A stretch of DNA of 64,000 nt, from positions 1-64,000 of the forward strand of contig JALCCG010000106.1 of the NCBI GenBank assembly GCA_023212695.1, written 5' to 3'. The notes below the pieces were generated by a model. The model ran no database searches. It had not been told where the DNA came from and saw only the letters and a list, made by a program, of their open reading frames with translations. A program made the translations under genes and the position numbers. The DNA is from Sporisorium sorghi. Lineage: Eukaryota > Basidiomycota > Ustilaginomycetes > Ustilaginales > Ustilaginaceae. Shown piece by piece: positions 29,113-37,349 of this stretch; position 1 is the stretch's first letter, and every line of letters starts with the position of its first letter.

Positions 29113-32100
29113 ATGCTTTCCTACTTCGACGATATGCCGGTCAAAACTCGACGTCCATCTGCACTCCCACCGTCGTCCCAGGATCAAGACATCGACCCTT
29201 TCGCTTCACACACTTCTTCGCAGCGTTCATCGAATCGCACGGGCACGGGCTCGTCTCGCCCCACAGCTGCATCGTCCAGCACCCGGTCGACGACCCGCAG
29301 AGCTCTGGCGGAAGAGACCAACTCGCAATCTCCCTCCGTCATGAAGCGATCCAGATCACAGCTCGAGCTGTCTCGGCAGAGAGGGCTCAAGCGTTCACCC
29401 TCCGAGTCGGTAGAGCTTCCCTCGCCTTCACCCACAAGGCGCGATACCCAGCCTTCGTCCGACAACGCTGCCAATGGCACCAACGGCCTTCGCCGAACCA
29501 CCCGCGACCTCTCCACTTCTCCGTCCAAGCGCAGACGCACTACTTTCACCGATTCTCAACCAGAGACCAACGGAGCATCACCATCACGGACGAGGCGCAC
29601 TCGCAACCGCATCCTTGCCTCGGATGACGAGGAAGAAGACGACGAAGAGCAGCAGGAGGCAGACGAGGTTGATCTGACCGATGCAGCTCCCGAGAGTCTG
29701 GTCCCCGCCGACACCGAGCCCGCAACCAGTGCGGATCAAGGTGGCCGCAACCAACGCTCGCCGGACAAGTTCCTCCCCGGCTCCATCCGTCGCATCGCCC
29801 TCTCCAACTTTCTCACATATGACTCGGTCGAGTTCCGCGTAGGTCCGTACCTCAACCTCATCTGCGGTCCCAACGGTACCGGCAAGAGCAGTATCGCATG
29901 CGCCATTGCCCTTGGCCTCGGCGGCCACCCCAGTCTGCTCGGTCGTGCCTCCCATCTCGGATCTTTTGTGAAACGCGGCGAGACAGACGGCTGGATCGAG
30001 ATCGAGCTGCAAGCGCGGCCTGGCTCGTCCAACCCGGTCATCCGGCGCACTCTCACCACTTCCAGCAACAAGAGCGACTGGTACGTCAACGGCCGCTCCA
30101 CCACCAAGACCGACGTGCTCGCCATGGTCTCCGAGTACAGCATCGACGTCGGCAACCTCTGCTCCTTCCTGCCTCAAGACAAAGTGCACGAGTTTGCCAA
30201 GATGACCGACGCCAAGCGACTCGTCGAGACGGAAAAGGCCGTCGGCGGCGCCCGACTCGTTCGGTGGCATGAGAAGCTCAACGAGTACGGCAAGGCGGCT
30301 GCCGAGCTGGCAAGCAAGCTCAAGACCAAGCAAGATGAAAAGGCGCACCTCGAGCAGCGCAACCAGGCGCTCCAAGTCGATGTCGAGCGTTTCGAGGAGC
30401 GACAGGAGATCGAGCAGCGCATCGAAAGGCTCGAAGTCATGATCGCCATGGCCGACTACAACAGGACCAAACGCAATGTGGCCGAACTGTTCGAGGAACG
30501 CGAGAGGAGGCGTCAGGACCTTTCCGACGCCATCAATCGGAGCGAGCCCGTCAAGCTGAAGCGCAAGGATCTCGAAGACAAGACGGCAAAGCTCAAACTC
30601 GAGCTCCAACGACTCGAAAGCGTCTACAACAGCGACGAGAAGAAACGTCGTCAGCTGGTGGGCAACGTCGTGGACATTGGACAAGAGATCGAGGGCAAGT
30701 TGTCAGAGGTGGGCACACTCACGCGCCAGGATCAAGACCGCGCACGTCGAGTGCAAGAGCTGCGCAAGGAGATCGCCGACCGGTCCGCCCAACTTGGTCC
30801 CGAGCCTGGCGTGCAAGACACCGCCGAGATCGAAGCACAGATGCGCAGCAAGAGGGACAAGTACGGCGATTGTAGCACGCGACGCGGCGACATCCAGCGC
30901 CAGATCCAGGATGTCAACGTCGAGAGCCAGACCATCGACAAAGGTCTCAATGCGTATCGTCAGCAGCTGGCTCAGTTCGACGATGTGCCGCAACAGCGTC
31001 TCGAAAAGATCCGTGCCGCCGATGAGGGCGTCTACAAGGCCGTCATGTGGCTTCGTCAGAATCAGCATCGCTTCCGCAAGCCGGTGCACGAGCCCGTGCT
31101 GCTCGAGATTTCGCTCAAGGATCAGAGATACGCTGCCGCCGTCGAGTCGTGCATTCCGTTTGCAGTGCAAAAGTCGTTTGTCTGCCAGACGCGAGAAGAC
31201 TACGACCTTTTCACTCGCGAGCTCGTCGACAAGGCCAAGCTGCGTCTCACTGTTGCCGAAGTCGAGGGCATCACGCTCGAGAGCATGAAGCCAGACGTGC
31301 CACGCGAGCAGCTGGCGGCGCTCGGATTCGAAGCTTACATCATCGACATGATCGAGGGCCCCGAGGACGTTCTGGTGCATCTCTGCCGACAGTCGCATCT
31401 CCATCGCCTTCCAGTGACGCTCGATCCGAACGTGGACGTCGAGCGCATCGAGCAATCTGGCAGATTCCGAAGGTTCATTGCTGGCGGCGAGAACTTTACG
31501 ATCAATGTCTCGCGCTACGGCAACAATGTGCGCCAGACCGTCTCGCGTCGCATCGGACAACCTCGCAGTCTGGTCAACTCGGTCGATCGAGAACGACAGC
31601 GCTCGCTCTCGACGCACATCCAGGAGCTCACCGAAAAGAGGCAAGAGCTCGAAGCCAAGACGCTCCAGCTGCTCAAGGAGGACAAGAGCATCCAAGCTGA
31701 GATGGCACGCTACGAGCAGCAGATCAACGATCTCAAGGCGCAGAAGCGCGACTGCGTCGGCGCACAGCGACAGTGGGAGCGCGAGAGCGCCATGATCGAA
31801 GCGCGTCGACGAGAGCTTCGGGATAAAGAGCGCCAGCCGTCGGCCGAGGAACGGCGAGCGCGATCGATGAAGGAGGTGCGCAGGCTCGCACAGCGACGCA
31901 GTCAGAAGATGGAGGACCTCTGTGCGCAGACGGTGCAGATGAGCAAGGTGGCCGATCGCAAGCATGTCGCCTCGCTCAGCAAGTGGCAGTGGGACGCCAC
32001 GGCTGCCGGACTCGAGAACCAGCTGCGCGATCTGCAAGACACGGAGCGCGAGCTCGCCGCGACGCTCGAGGAAGCGGTGGCAGCGCACGCGACCGCGCGT

Positions 32101-33024
32101 CGCCAGGCGTACGACTTGCGAGCCCAGGTGCAGAGGCTCATCGACGATGCCGGCTCGTTGCTCGAAGGACTCGATGCGGAAGACGAGGCGCTGCTCGACA
32201 TTGATCGGCTCAATGCGGAACTGCGTGCCGAGCAGAGCAAGCTGGAGATGGCCGAGGGAGTCCGACCCGAGGTGATCGATCAGTACCGCGCTCGACAGCA
32301 AGAGATTGCCAGCATGGCCTCCGAGATCTCGGATCTGACCGAGCTGCAGACGCGCACCACGGACAAGATCGCCACGACGCGGGCCAAATGGGAGCCTACG
32401 CTGCGCAGAGTGATCGGCGAAGTGTCGAAGCAGTTCTCGAAAGCGTTTGACGACATGGGTCTCGCGGGCGAACTGCGCATCGTCGAGGATGCCGACTACG
32501 AAAAGTGGAAGCTGGAGATCATGGTCAAGTTCCGCAACGCCGAAGAGCTGGCGCCGCTGTCGGCACAGCATCAGTCCGGAGGCGAACGAACGCTGAGTAC
32601 CATCATGTACATCATGTCGCTGCTGCAGCTGTCACGATCGCCTTTCACGCTGGTCGACGAGATCAACCAGGGCATGGACCCTACTGCGGAGCGTGTCACG
32701 CACAATCACATCGTCGGGCTGACGTGCCAGCTGCATGCGAGCCAGTACTTTCTGATCACGCCCAAGCTGCTGCCGGATCTGGCGGTGCATCAGCTGCAGA
32801 AGGTGCTGCTGGTGAATAATGGAGCGTATGGCGAGAGGAAGTTCAACTTTGCAAGGGTGCACGATGCCAAGAAGAAGAAGTTGGGGCTGAAGGTGGGCGA
32901 GAGGCTCGAGGAGGTGAGCAAGGTGATGGAGGCGGTGTGGGAGGCGGCGAGTAGTGGTGGTGCGGTGAATGGATTGCATGGTGCCAGTGGACGGGCGAGA
33001 AGCGCGAGTAGGGCTCGTAGGTGA
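29113..33024 (+). CDS. SMC5: SMC5, structural maintenance of chromosomes protein 5
   Basis: 1303 aa subunit of the SMC5/6 complex, which extrudes and topologically entraps DNA and supports recombinational repair. Residues 1-210 are a Ser/Arg/Thr-rich disordered extension with an acidic patch, longer than in most SMC5 proteins. Walker A GPNGTGKSS lies at 252-260. Two long coiled-coil arms flank a hinge around 600-800 (PVHEPVLLEISLKDQRYAAAV region). The ABC signature SGGERTL starts at 1155. Walker B is LVDEINQGMDP with D1182-E1183; the DEINQGMDP form and QYFLITPKLLPDL are hallmarks of SMC5 rather than other SMCs. The frame is open further upstream from a GTG at 28804. I chose the ATG at 29113 (MLSYFDDMPVKTRR); the ATG at 29137 is an alternative. 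Single exon. Confidence 0.95.
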   Translation: MLSYFDDMPVKTRRPSALPPSSQDQDIDPFASHTSSQRSSNRTGTGSSRPTAASSSTRSTTRRALAEETNSQSPSVMKRSRSQLELSRQRGLKRSPSESVELPSPSPTRRDTQPSSDNAANGTNGLRRTTRDLSTSPSKRRRTTFTDSQPETNGASPSRTRRTRNRILASDDEEEDDEEQQEADEVDLTDAAPESLVPADTEPATSADQGGRNQRSPDKFLPGSIRRIALSNFLTYDSVEFRVGPYLNLICGPNGTGKSSIACAIALGLGGHPSLLGRASHLGSFVKRGETDGWIEIELQARPGSSNPVIRRTLTTSSNKSDWYVNGRSTTKTDVLAMVSEYSIDVGNLCSFLPQDKVHEFAKMTDAKRLVETEKAVGGARLVRWHEKLNEYGKAAAELASKLKTKQDEKAHLEQRNQALQVDVERFEERQEIEQRIERLEVMIAMADYNRTKRNVAELFEERERRRQDLSDAINRSEPVKLKRKDLEDKTAKLKLELQRLESVYNSDEKKRRQLVGNVVDIGQEIEGKLSEVGTLTRQDQDRARRVQELRKEIADRSAQLGPEPGVQDTAEIEAQMRSKRDKYGDCSTRRGDIQRQIQDVNVESQTIDKGLNAYRQQLAQFDDVPQQRLEKIRAADEGVYKAVMWLRQNQHRFRKPVHEPVLLEISLKDQRYAAAVESCIPFAVQKSFVCQTREDYDLFTRELVDKAKLRLTVAEVEGITLESMKPDVPREQLAALGFEAYIIDMIEGPEDVLVHLCRQSHLHRLPVTLDPNVDVERIEQSGRFRRFIAGGENFTINVSRYGNNVRQTVSRRIGQPRSLVNSVDRERQRSLSTHIQELTEKRQELEAKTLQLLKEDKSIQAEMARYEQQINDLKAQKRDCVGAQRQWERESAMIEARRRELRDKERQPSAEERRARSMKEVRRLAQRRSQKMEDLCAQTVQMSKVADRKHVASLSKWQWDATAAGLENQLRDLQDTERELAATLEEAVAAHATARRQAYDLRAQVQRLIDDAGSLLEGLDAEDEALLDIDRLNAELRAEQSKLEMAEGVRPEVIDQYRARQQEIASMASEISDLTELQTRTTDKIATTRAKWEPTLRRVIGEVSKQFSKAFDDMGLAGELRIVEDADYEKWKLEIMVKFRNAEELAPLSAQHQSGGERTLSTIMYIMSLLQLSRSPFTLVDEINQGMDPTAERVTHNHIVGLTCQLHASQYFLITPKLLPDLAVHQLQKVLLVNNGAYGERKFNFARVHDAKKKKLGLKVGERLEEVSKVMEAVWEAASSGGAVNGLHGASGRARSASRARR

Positions 33025-34286
33025 TTGAAGATCCGCAACATCAATGTGTATTTGTGTCTCAACTTTTTTGGCGGATGGGTTGTCGGTTTTGTGTGCGGAA
33101 GATTGAGTCGAGGTTGCATTTGAAGCTGGTGTGCGCATATGTAAAGGAAGTAGCGTTGAAGCTGTGTTTCGCTGGCTTGCTTTGAGCAGGGCTTGATCGT
33201 CGCTGCCAGAAAGGCAGGCCCAGCTCGCCCGCCATCTTGTCACCGACGACCCTGTGGAACGCCAGGACCCCACTGCCGCCGCCGCAGCAGCAGCAGCAAC
33301 GCTCGCAGCCTCGACTTCCACACTCTTGGCATGCGCATCCGCATCTTCTTCGTCGTTGGCTTCCCCTTCGACAGCTGCTCGAACCGCATCGCCACCGCTG
33401 CTGGCACTACCACTGCCCCTCGCCGCCTTTCCGCAGACACACCGGACACGGCTGCTTGCTTGCTCTGGTCGGCCTTCTGGCTCTGCCGTCCTTGTCAGCC
33501 GTCGTGATCGTCCTCGACAACGTGTCAGAATGCACAGCTCGCCGATCAGAGCGACGCACGCATCACACCCTCAAGAACGATCCAGCAGAGACGCAGTGAA
33601 CAGCAGTAGGATGCCCCTGAAACGAGAACGAAAGCGGAACGAAAAGCAGTTGGATGCTAAGATTACTGTAACGACGAGAGGAGCAGTTGGATGCTAAACA
33701 AAAAAAAAAACCCCAAGCGAGAAAACAAGAAAAAGCAGTTGGATGCCAGTAACGAGAAATGACCAGAAGAGCAGTTGGATGCTAACGATAGAAGAAGAGC
33801 AGTTGGATGCTATACAGACAAGAAGAGTCCAAGAGAATCCGTGTTGAAGGGGTATACAGTAATGAGATGCAGTTGGATGCGCGCGAAAGAGTGTTCTTCG
33901 ACGAGGAGGGGAGGTGGACGGGGTTGGATATGCAAGTTGGATGCGCGACGATTGAGAAGGAGAGACGATTGGAGGTGCCGTTGGATGTGTGCTGTTTGAG
34001 GAGGAGCGACAGTTGGATGCCGTTGCGATGCGCAGTTGGATGCACTACCGACCGACCCGCTCCACGCTTCGAATGTGGTTTTGCGATTGCGGTTGGGCGC
34101 AACCTTTACATCGTCGAGAGAAGCAGCCTTAGGAAAGCAGCTTCATCCGGGACGCAGCTTCGCGAAGTCAAGTGCGAACGACACTGCCACTCGCACATCC
34201 TCCAGGGTTCCTCCAATTGCGATCTAGGACGCAAGAGCTATAGACGTGAGAGTCACGACCCCGCCCTCTACGCCGGCAAACCAGCT
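33025..34286. other. Convergent spacer between SMC5 and MET2
   Basis: 1.26 kb without a supported gene. The first part holds a (GCA/GCC)n stretch at about 33270-33300. The second part (33603-34043) is dominated by a scattered 12-bp repeat annotated separately. Open frames here run through these repeats and none has a recognisable domain. Confidence 0.5.
33603..34043. repeat. Irregular cluster of the 12-mer GCAGTTGGATGC (about 10-11 copies)
   Basis: Exact copies start at 33646, 33683, 33735, 33771, 33799, 33869 and 34032. One- or two-base variants start at 33603 (AGTAGG), 33932 (GCAAGTTGGATGC), 33977 (GCCGTTGGATGT) and 34009. All are in the same orientation. Spacing is irregular (23-70 bp), and the early copies share purine-rich flanks such as AGAAGA. 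It is not a palindrome and not a simple tandem repeat. Confidence 0.85.
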
Positions 34287-35999
34287 CTACCACCGCGTCA
34301 CATCCTCCACTTCACCAAACACGCTCTCCTTGACCTCGTCACCCGCCTTGCCCGCATCGACATCGACCGGCTGCCTCTGGTAAATCTCGCCCAGCACCTC
34401 CCGCAAGAACCTTCCCACCTCGTCATTAATCTGCTCGAACTCCAACAGAAACCCATCGTGCCCGTCCGTACTCTTGACACTAACAAACCTGCTCCCCTCG
34501 ATGAGCTTGTGCATAAGCACCTGCTCCGGGGGAGCGAACAGGCCGTCGCTTTCAATCGACATCACGAGCACCTGTGGCGGCTGCGGCCTTCCCTCTTCCT
34601 CCCCAACGCCGGTGGAGAGAAAAGCGAGCACGTTCATCAACGCCGCGTCTTCCTCCTCTGCCGTTTCTGGCTTGGTACCAGCAGAGCGCGAAAGTGGAGA
34701 CACACACCAGCGCCAGCGGCGGCGCGCTACGTCGTGCGAGTCCATCTTCCGCGTCAAGTGGATGTAGCAGTTGGCGTCGAAGCGGTTGACAAACTTGTCG
34801 CCCTGGTAGCGGAGGTAGGATTGGGCCGAGAAGATTTGGGGTGCGGTCGAGGGGCTGAACGGCTCCACGAGTCGAGATTCGGGAGGGGGCAGGACGGCTT
34901 GGTCGGACAGCTCGGTGGCTGTGGGCGAGAGCGAGGGACCTGTTGTGCCATTGGCGAAGTAGCCGGATGCGTTGGTGTTGGTTCCGTAGGGTCGGACGCG
35001 CGGGGAGAGGTTGCCTTCGTTGTGCGCTGCGGCGGCATCGTGTGCGAGGGAGGTGCGTCTGTGCTCGTCTGCGCGTTTGGCGGTCTCCTCTTCTTTCTTG
35101 CCGGGGAGACCTTTGTCGACACCGCCGGACTTGAGGGCTTTGCCGACCCTCCTTCCGAAGCGGGACTCGAAGCTGTCCCTTGACCGATACGTCAGCAGCG
35201 CAGCCATGCGTGCCGCACTCAGCCCGTTGCGCGGCGGCTCGTGCGGCGCATAGTATCCATGCTTGAACAGCGGATCGCTATAAATCGACTGACGCTGCGC
35301 CTCAGCCCAGGAGATGCACCACGCCGAGTGCCGGGCCGACGTCGCCAACGGGACAATCGCCTGGATATACCGTTCGGAAGACCGACCCGGCCAGCGCGTG
35401 GGGAAGACAAGCGGCCACTCGAGCACTGCCATCCCGCCCATACTCCCCCCGACCACCGCAGCGACGCTCTCCACCCGCAAATGCTCAAGTACGAGCTTCT
35501 GGATCCTCACGTCGTCGCGTACAGTCGTTGCGGGGAACTCGGGCCCCCACCACCCCTCGCCCTTCCACTCCCGCTTCACCCGCTCCACCTCCTCCACACC
35601 ACCCCTCTGTATCGCCCGCGCCCAATCCAGCTCCCCACCAGCCTGCGTACAGCTGCTCGCTGACCCGTACGGACTCCCGAGCACATTGCAGCACACGACG
35701 AAAAACCGCGAGTAGTCAAACACCTTGCCAACCCCCAACAAGGGCCCCCACCAGTCCTCGACGTCCGCCGAACCCGTCAGCGCATGACACACCACCAGCG
35801 CGTTGTCCTTTGTCGAGGGGGCGAGGGTGCCCCAGGTCTTGAAGGCGACGGGGACATTGGTGAGCGTGATGCCGGACTCGAGCGTGAAGCGCGGGAAGAG
35901 GAGGTAGCGTTGTCGTCCGGCGAGCAGGCTGGATTGCGGGGAGGTGGGGCCGGGGATCTCGGTAGGTGGCGGTAGGAGGTGGTCGTGTTCTGCTGACAT
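34287..35999 (-). CDS. MET2: Homoserine O-acetyltransferase
   Basis: 570 aa alpha/beta hydrolase-fold enzyme that transfers acetyl from acetyl-CoA to L-homoserine, the first committed step of methionine synthesis in fungi. Visible family features are RFTLESGITLTNVPVAFKTWGTL near 37-59, CHALTGSADVEDWW at 71-84, NVLGSPYGS, the nucleophile elbow GGSMGGM with Ser186, and His514 in STDGHDGFLLEF as general base. The catalytic Asp is probably in MSIESDGLF. Residues of about 275-390 are a low-complexity insert between the lid and the conserved AQSYLRYQGDKFVNRFD block; fungal Met2 proteins have an insert here but this one is long. The ATG at 35999 opens MSAEHDHLLPPP. A CACGTG box lies in the shared upstream region. 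Confidence 0.94.
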   Translation of the reverse strand: MSAEHDHLLPPPTEIPGPTSPQSSLLAGRQRYLLFPRFTLESGITLTNVPVAFKTWGTLAPSTKDNALVVCHALTGSADVEDWWGPLLGVGKVFDYSRFFVVCCNVLGSPYGSASSCTQAGGELDWARAIQRGGVEEVERVKREWKGEGWWGPEFPATTVRDDVRIQKLVLEHLRVESVAAVVGGSMGGMAVLEWPLVFPTRWPGRSSERYIQAIVPLATSARHSAWCISWAEAQRQSIYSDPLFKHGYYAPHEPPRNGLSAARMAALLTYRSRDSFESRFGRRVGKALKSGGVDKGLPGKKEEETAKRADEHRRTSLAHDAAAAHNEGNLSPRVRPYGTNTNASGYFANGTTGPSLSPTATELSDQAVLPPPESRLVEPFSPSTAPQIFSAQSYLRYQGDKFVNRFDANCYIHLTRKMDSHDVARRRWRWCVSPLSRSAGTKPETAEEEDAALMNVLAFLSTGVGEEEGRPQPPQVLVMSIESDGLFAPPEQVLMHKLIEGSRFVSVKSTDGHDGFLLEFEQINDEVGRFLREVLGEIYQRQPVDVDAGKAGDEVKESVFGEVEDVTRW

Positions 36000-36379
36000 T
36001 GTTTGCGGTGGAGCCAGCTAGGCGTGTGTGTGTATGGGTATGAGAAGAGATGGTTGTACGACAAGAAGAAAGAACAAGAACCGGTTACACAAAGCGACTG
36101 CCAATGCGAATGACTCAAATTTTTGACGCCTTTTTTTTTTTTTCTTTTTTTTTTTTTCTTTTTCTTTTGTCTGTGCGTTGTGCGGCTGTGGAAGCACGAC
36201 ATCCGAGGCCCGTAAAAAATTCCAAAATTGTTAAATTCTAGCGCACTTTTCAAAACACGTGCAACGCCGCGCGGGCGATCCGATTTTGCAGCTGCTGTCA
36301 GGCAATGCCGCTTTGTCGGCTCATCCGCATTCATCCACTTTTTGCGCGTTCACCATCACCACCAATCACCCCAACAAAA
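36000..36379. promoter_or_regulatory. Divergent promoter of MET2 and a small membrane-protein gene
   Basis: 380 bp containing interrupted T runs at 36131-36168 and a CACGTG E-box at 36256-36261. No gene. Confidence 0.6.
36256..36261. promoter_or_regulatory. CACGTG box upstream of MET2
   Basis: A perfect palindrome 257 bp before the MET2 start and 119 bp before the divergent gene. In yeasts the Cbf1-Met28-Met4 complex binds this site in methionine genes; the role here is inferred. Confidence 0.5.
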
Positions 36380-37186
36380 ATGACAGACCCCCTCACCACC
36401 ACCATGCCAGCACCACTCTCACCCACCCTCTCAACCACCTCCTCCTCAGCCTCCACCACCGCCACCGTCATCGACACCCATCCCAACCCCAAATCGCTCG
36501 TCAACCTCGGCAAGCAGCTCAAGTACCTCCTCATCGGCTCGCTCCTCTCCATCTACTTCCAGGTGCCTGCACACCTGGCGGACGCGTTGTCGCTCGGAGT
36601 GCTCGCTTCGGGAAGCGCGAAGCTGGCAGCGTTGTCCGTGGTGCTGCTCGCAGCGACGGTGGGTGTGTTCACGTATGTGATTCTGCTGCCTGCCAGGGGG
36701 TATGCTGTCAACTATGTGGATTGGAGAAAGGACCAGTGGTTGCGGACGGCGATTCCTGTGCTCACTGCGTGCATTATTGCGGGCTGGACGGTGCTGCTGG
36801 TGACGCTGAGTCCTGTCGGTGCGCCTGCGCCACCTGCGCGGTCGATGAGCGAGAGGCTGAGCCAGGCGGCGAGCGTGACGGGGCTGGAGGGGTTGCAGGC
36901 TAGGATCAACGCGTTGCCTGCGAGCTTTGTCCCTTTGGCGAAGAAGGAGAGCCGGGACAAGATCACCGCGTTCCTCTCGCTCCCGCAGTCGTCGTCCGCG
37001 CTGCAGGTGTACTTTGACAAGCTGTCGGCGAGGGCGGATGAGTGGTCGAGCAGCAATCTCAAGACGATCGGGTGGACAGGGGCGCTGTTGGGCTCGATAG
37101 GAACGTACTTTGCCGTGTTTGGTGCGGTGGGGTTGGTCGGGTTTCTCGCTCCTGACAATCGACCGCATAAGTTCAAGTCGTTCTAG
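36380..37186 (+). CDS. Small multi-pass membrane protein of unknown function
   Basis: 268 aa. I do not recognise the family. After a Thr/Ser-rich N-terminus the protein has hydrophobic segments at about 62-82 (YLLIGSLLSIYFQVP region), 85-120 (two closely spaced, ending FTYVILLPARGY), about 135-155 (TAIPVLTACIIAGWTVLLV) and 230-255 (GWTGALLGSIGTYFAVFGAV). A polar amphipathic region of about 80 residues lies before the last segment. The conserved-looking sequence YAVNYVDWRKDQW sits between membrane segments. An upstream in-frame ATG at 36305 would add 25 residues; I chose 36380, preceded by CAACAAAA. It lies head-to-head with MET2 and 163 bp tail-to-tail from the GPCR gene. Confidence 0.7.
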   Translation: MTDPLTTTMPAPLSPTLSTTSSSASTTATVIDTHPNPKSLVNLGKQLKYLLIGSLLSIYFQVPAHLADALSLGVLASGSAKLAALSVVLLAATVGVFTYVILLPARGYAVNYVDWRKDQWLRTAIPVLTACIIAGWTVLLVTLSPVGAPAPPARSMSERLSQAASVTGLEGLQARINALPASFVPLAKKESRDKITAFLSLPQSSSALQVYFDKLSARADEWSSSNLKTIGWTGALLGSIGTYFAVFGAVGLVGFLAPDNRPHKFKSF

Positions 37187-37349
37187 CGCGAAGCGCATAT
37201 GTAATCCTCATGCTACGGCAATCCAACACTCTCACTCTCTGCTGCTGCTACGTCCCACACACACACACGACCAAATGAGCTTGCTCCAAAGGAACCTTGC
37301 ATTCCTTATCATCGCTTCGATACAAATACACTCTCCGCCCCAGCTGCAA

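Noticed and set aside
30703..32571. 622-aa open frame antisense to SMC5
   Set aside because: Leu/Arg/Asp-rich shadow of the coiled-coil coding sequence.
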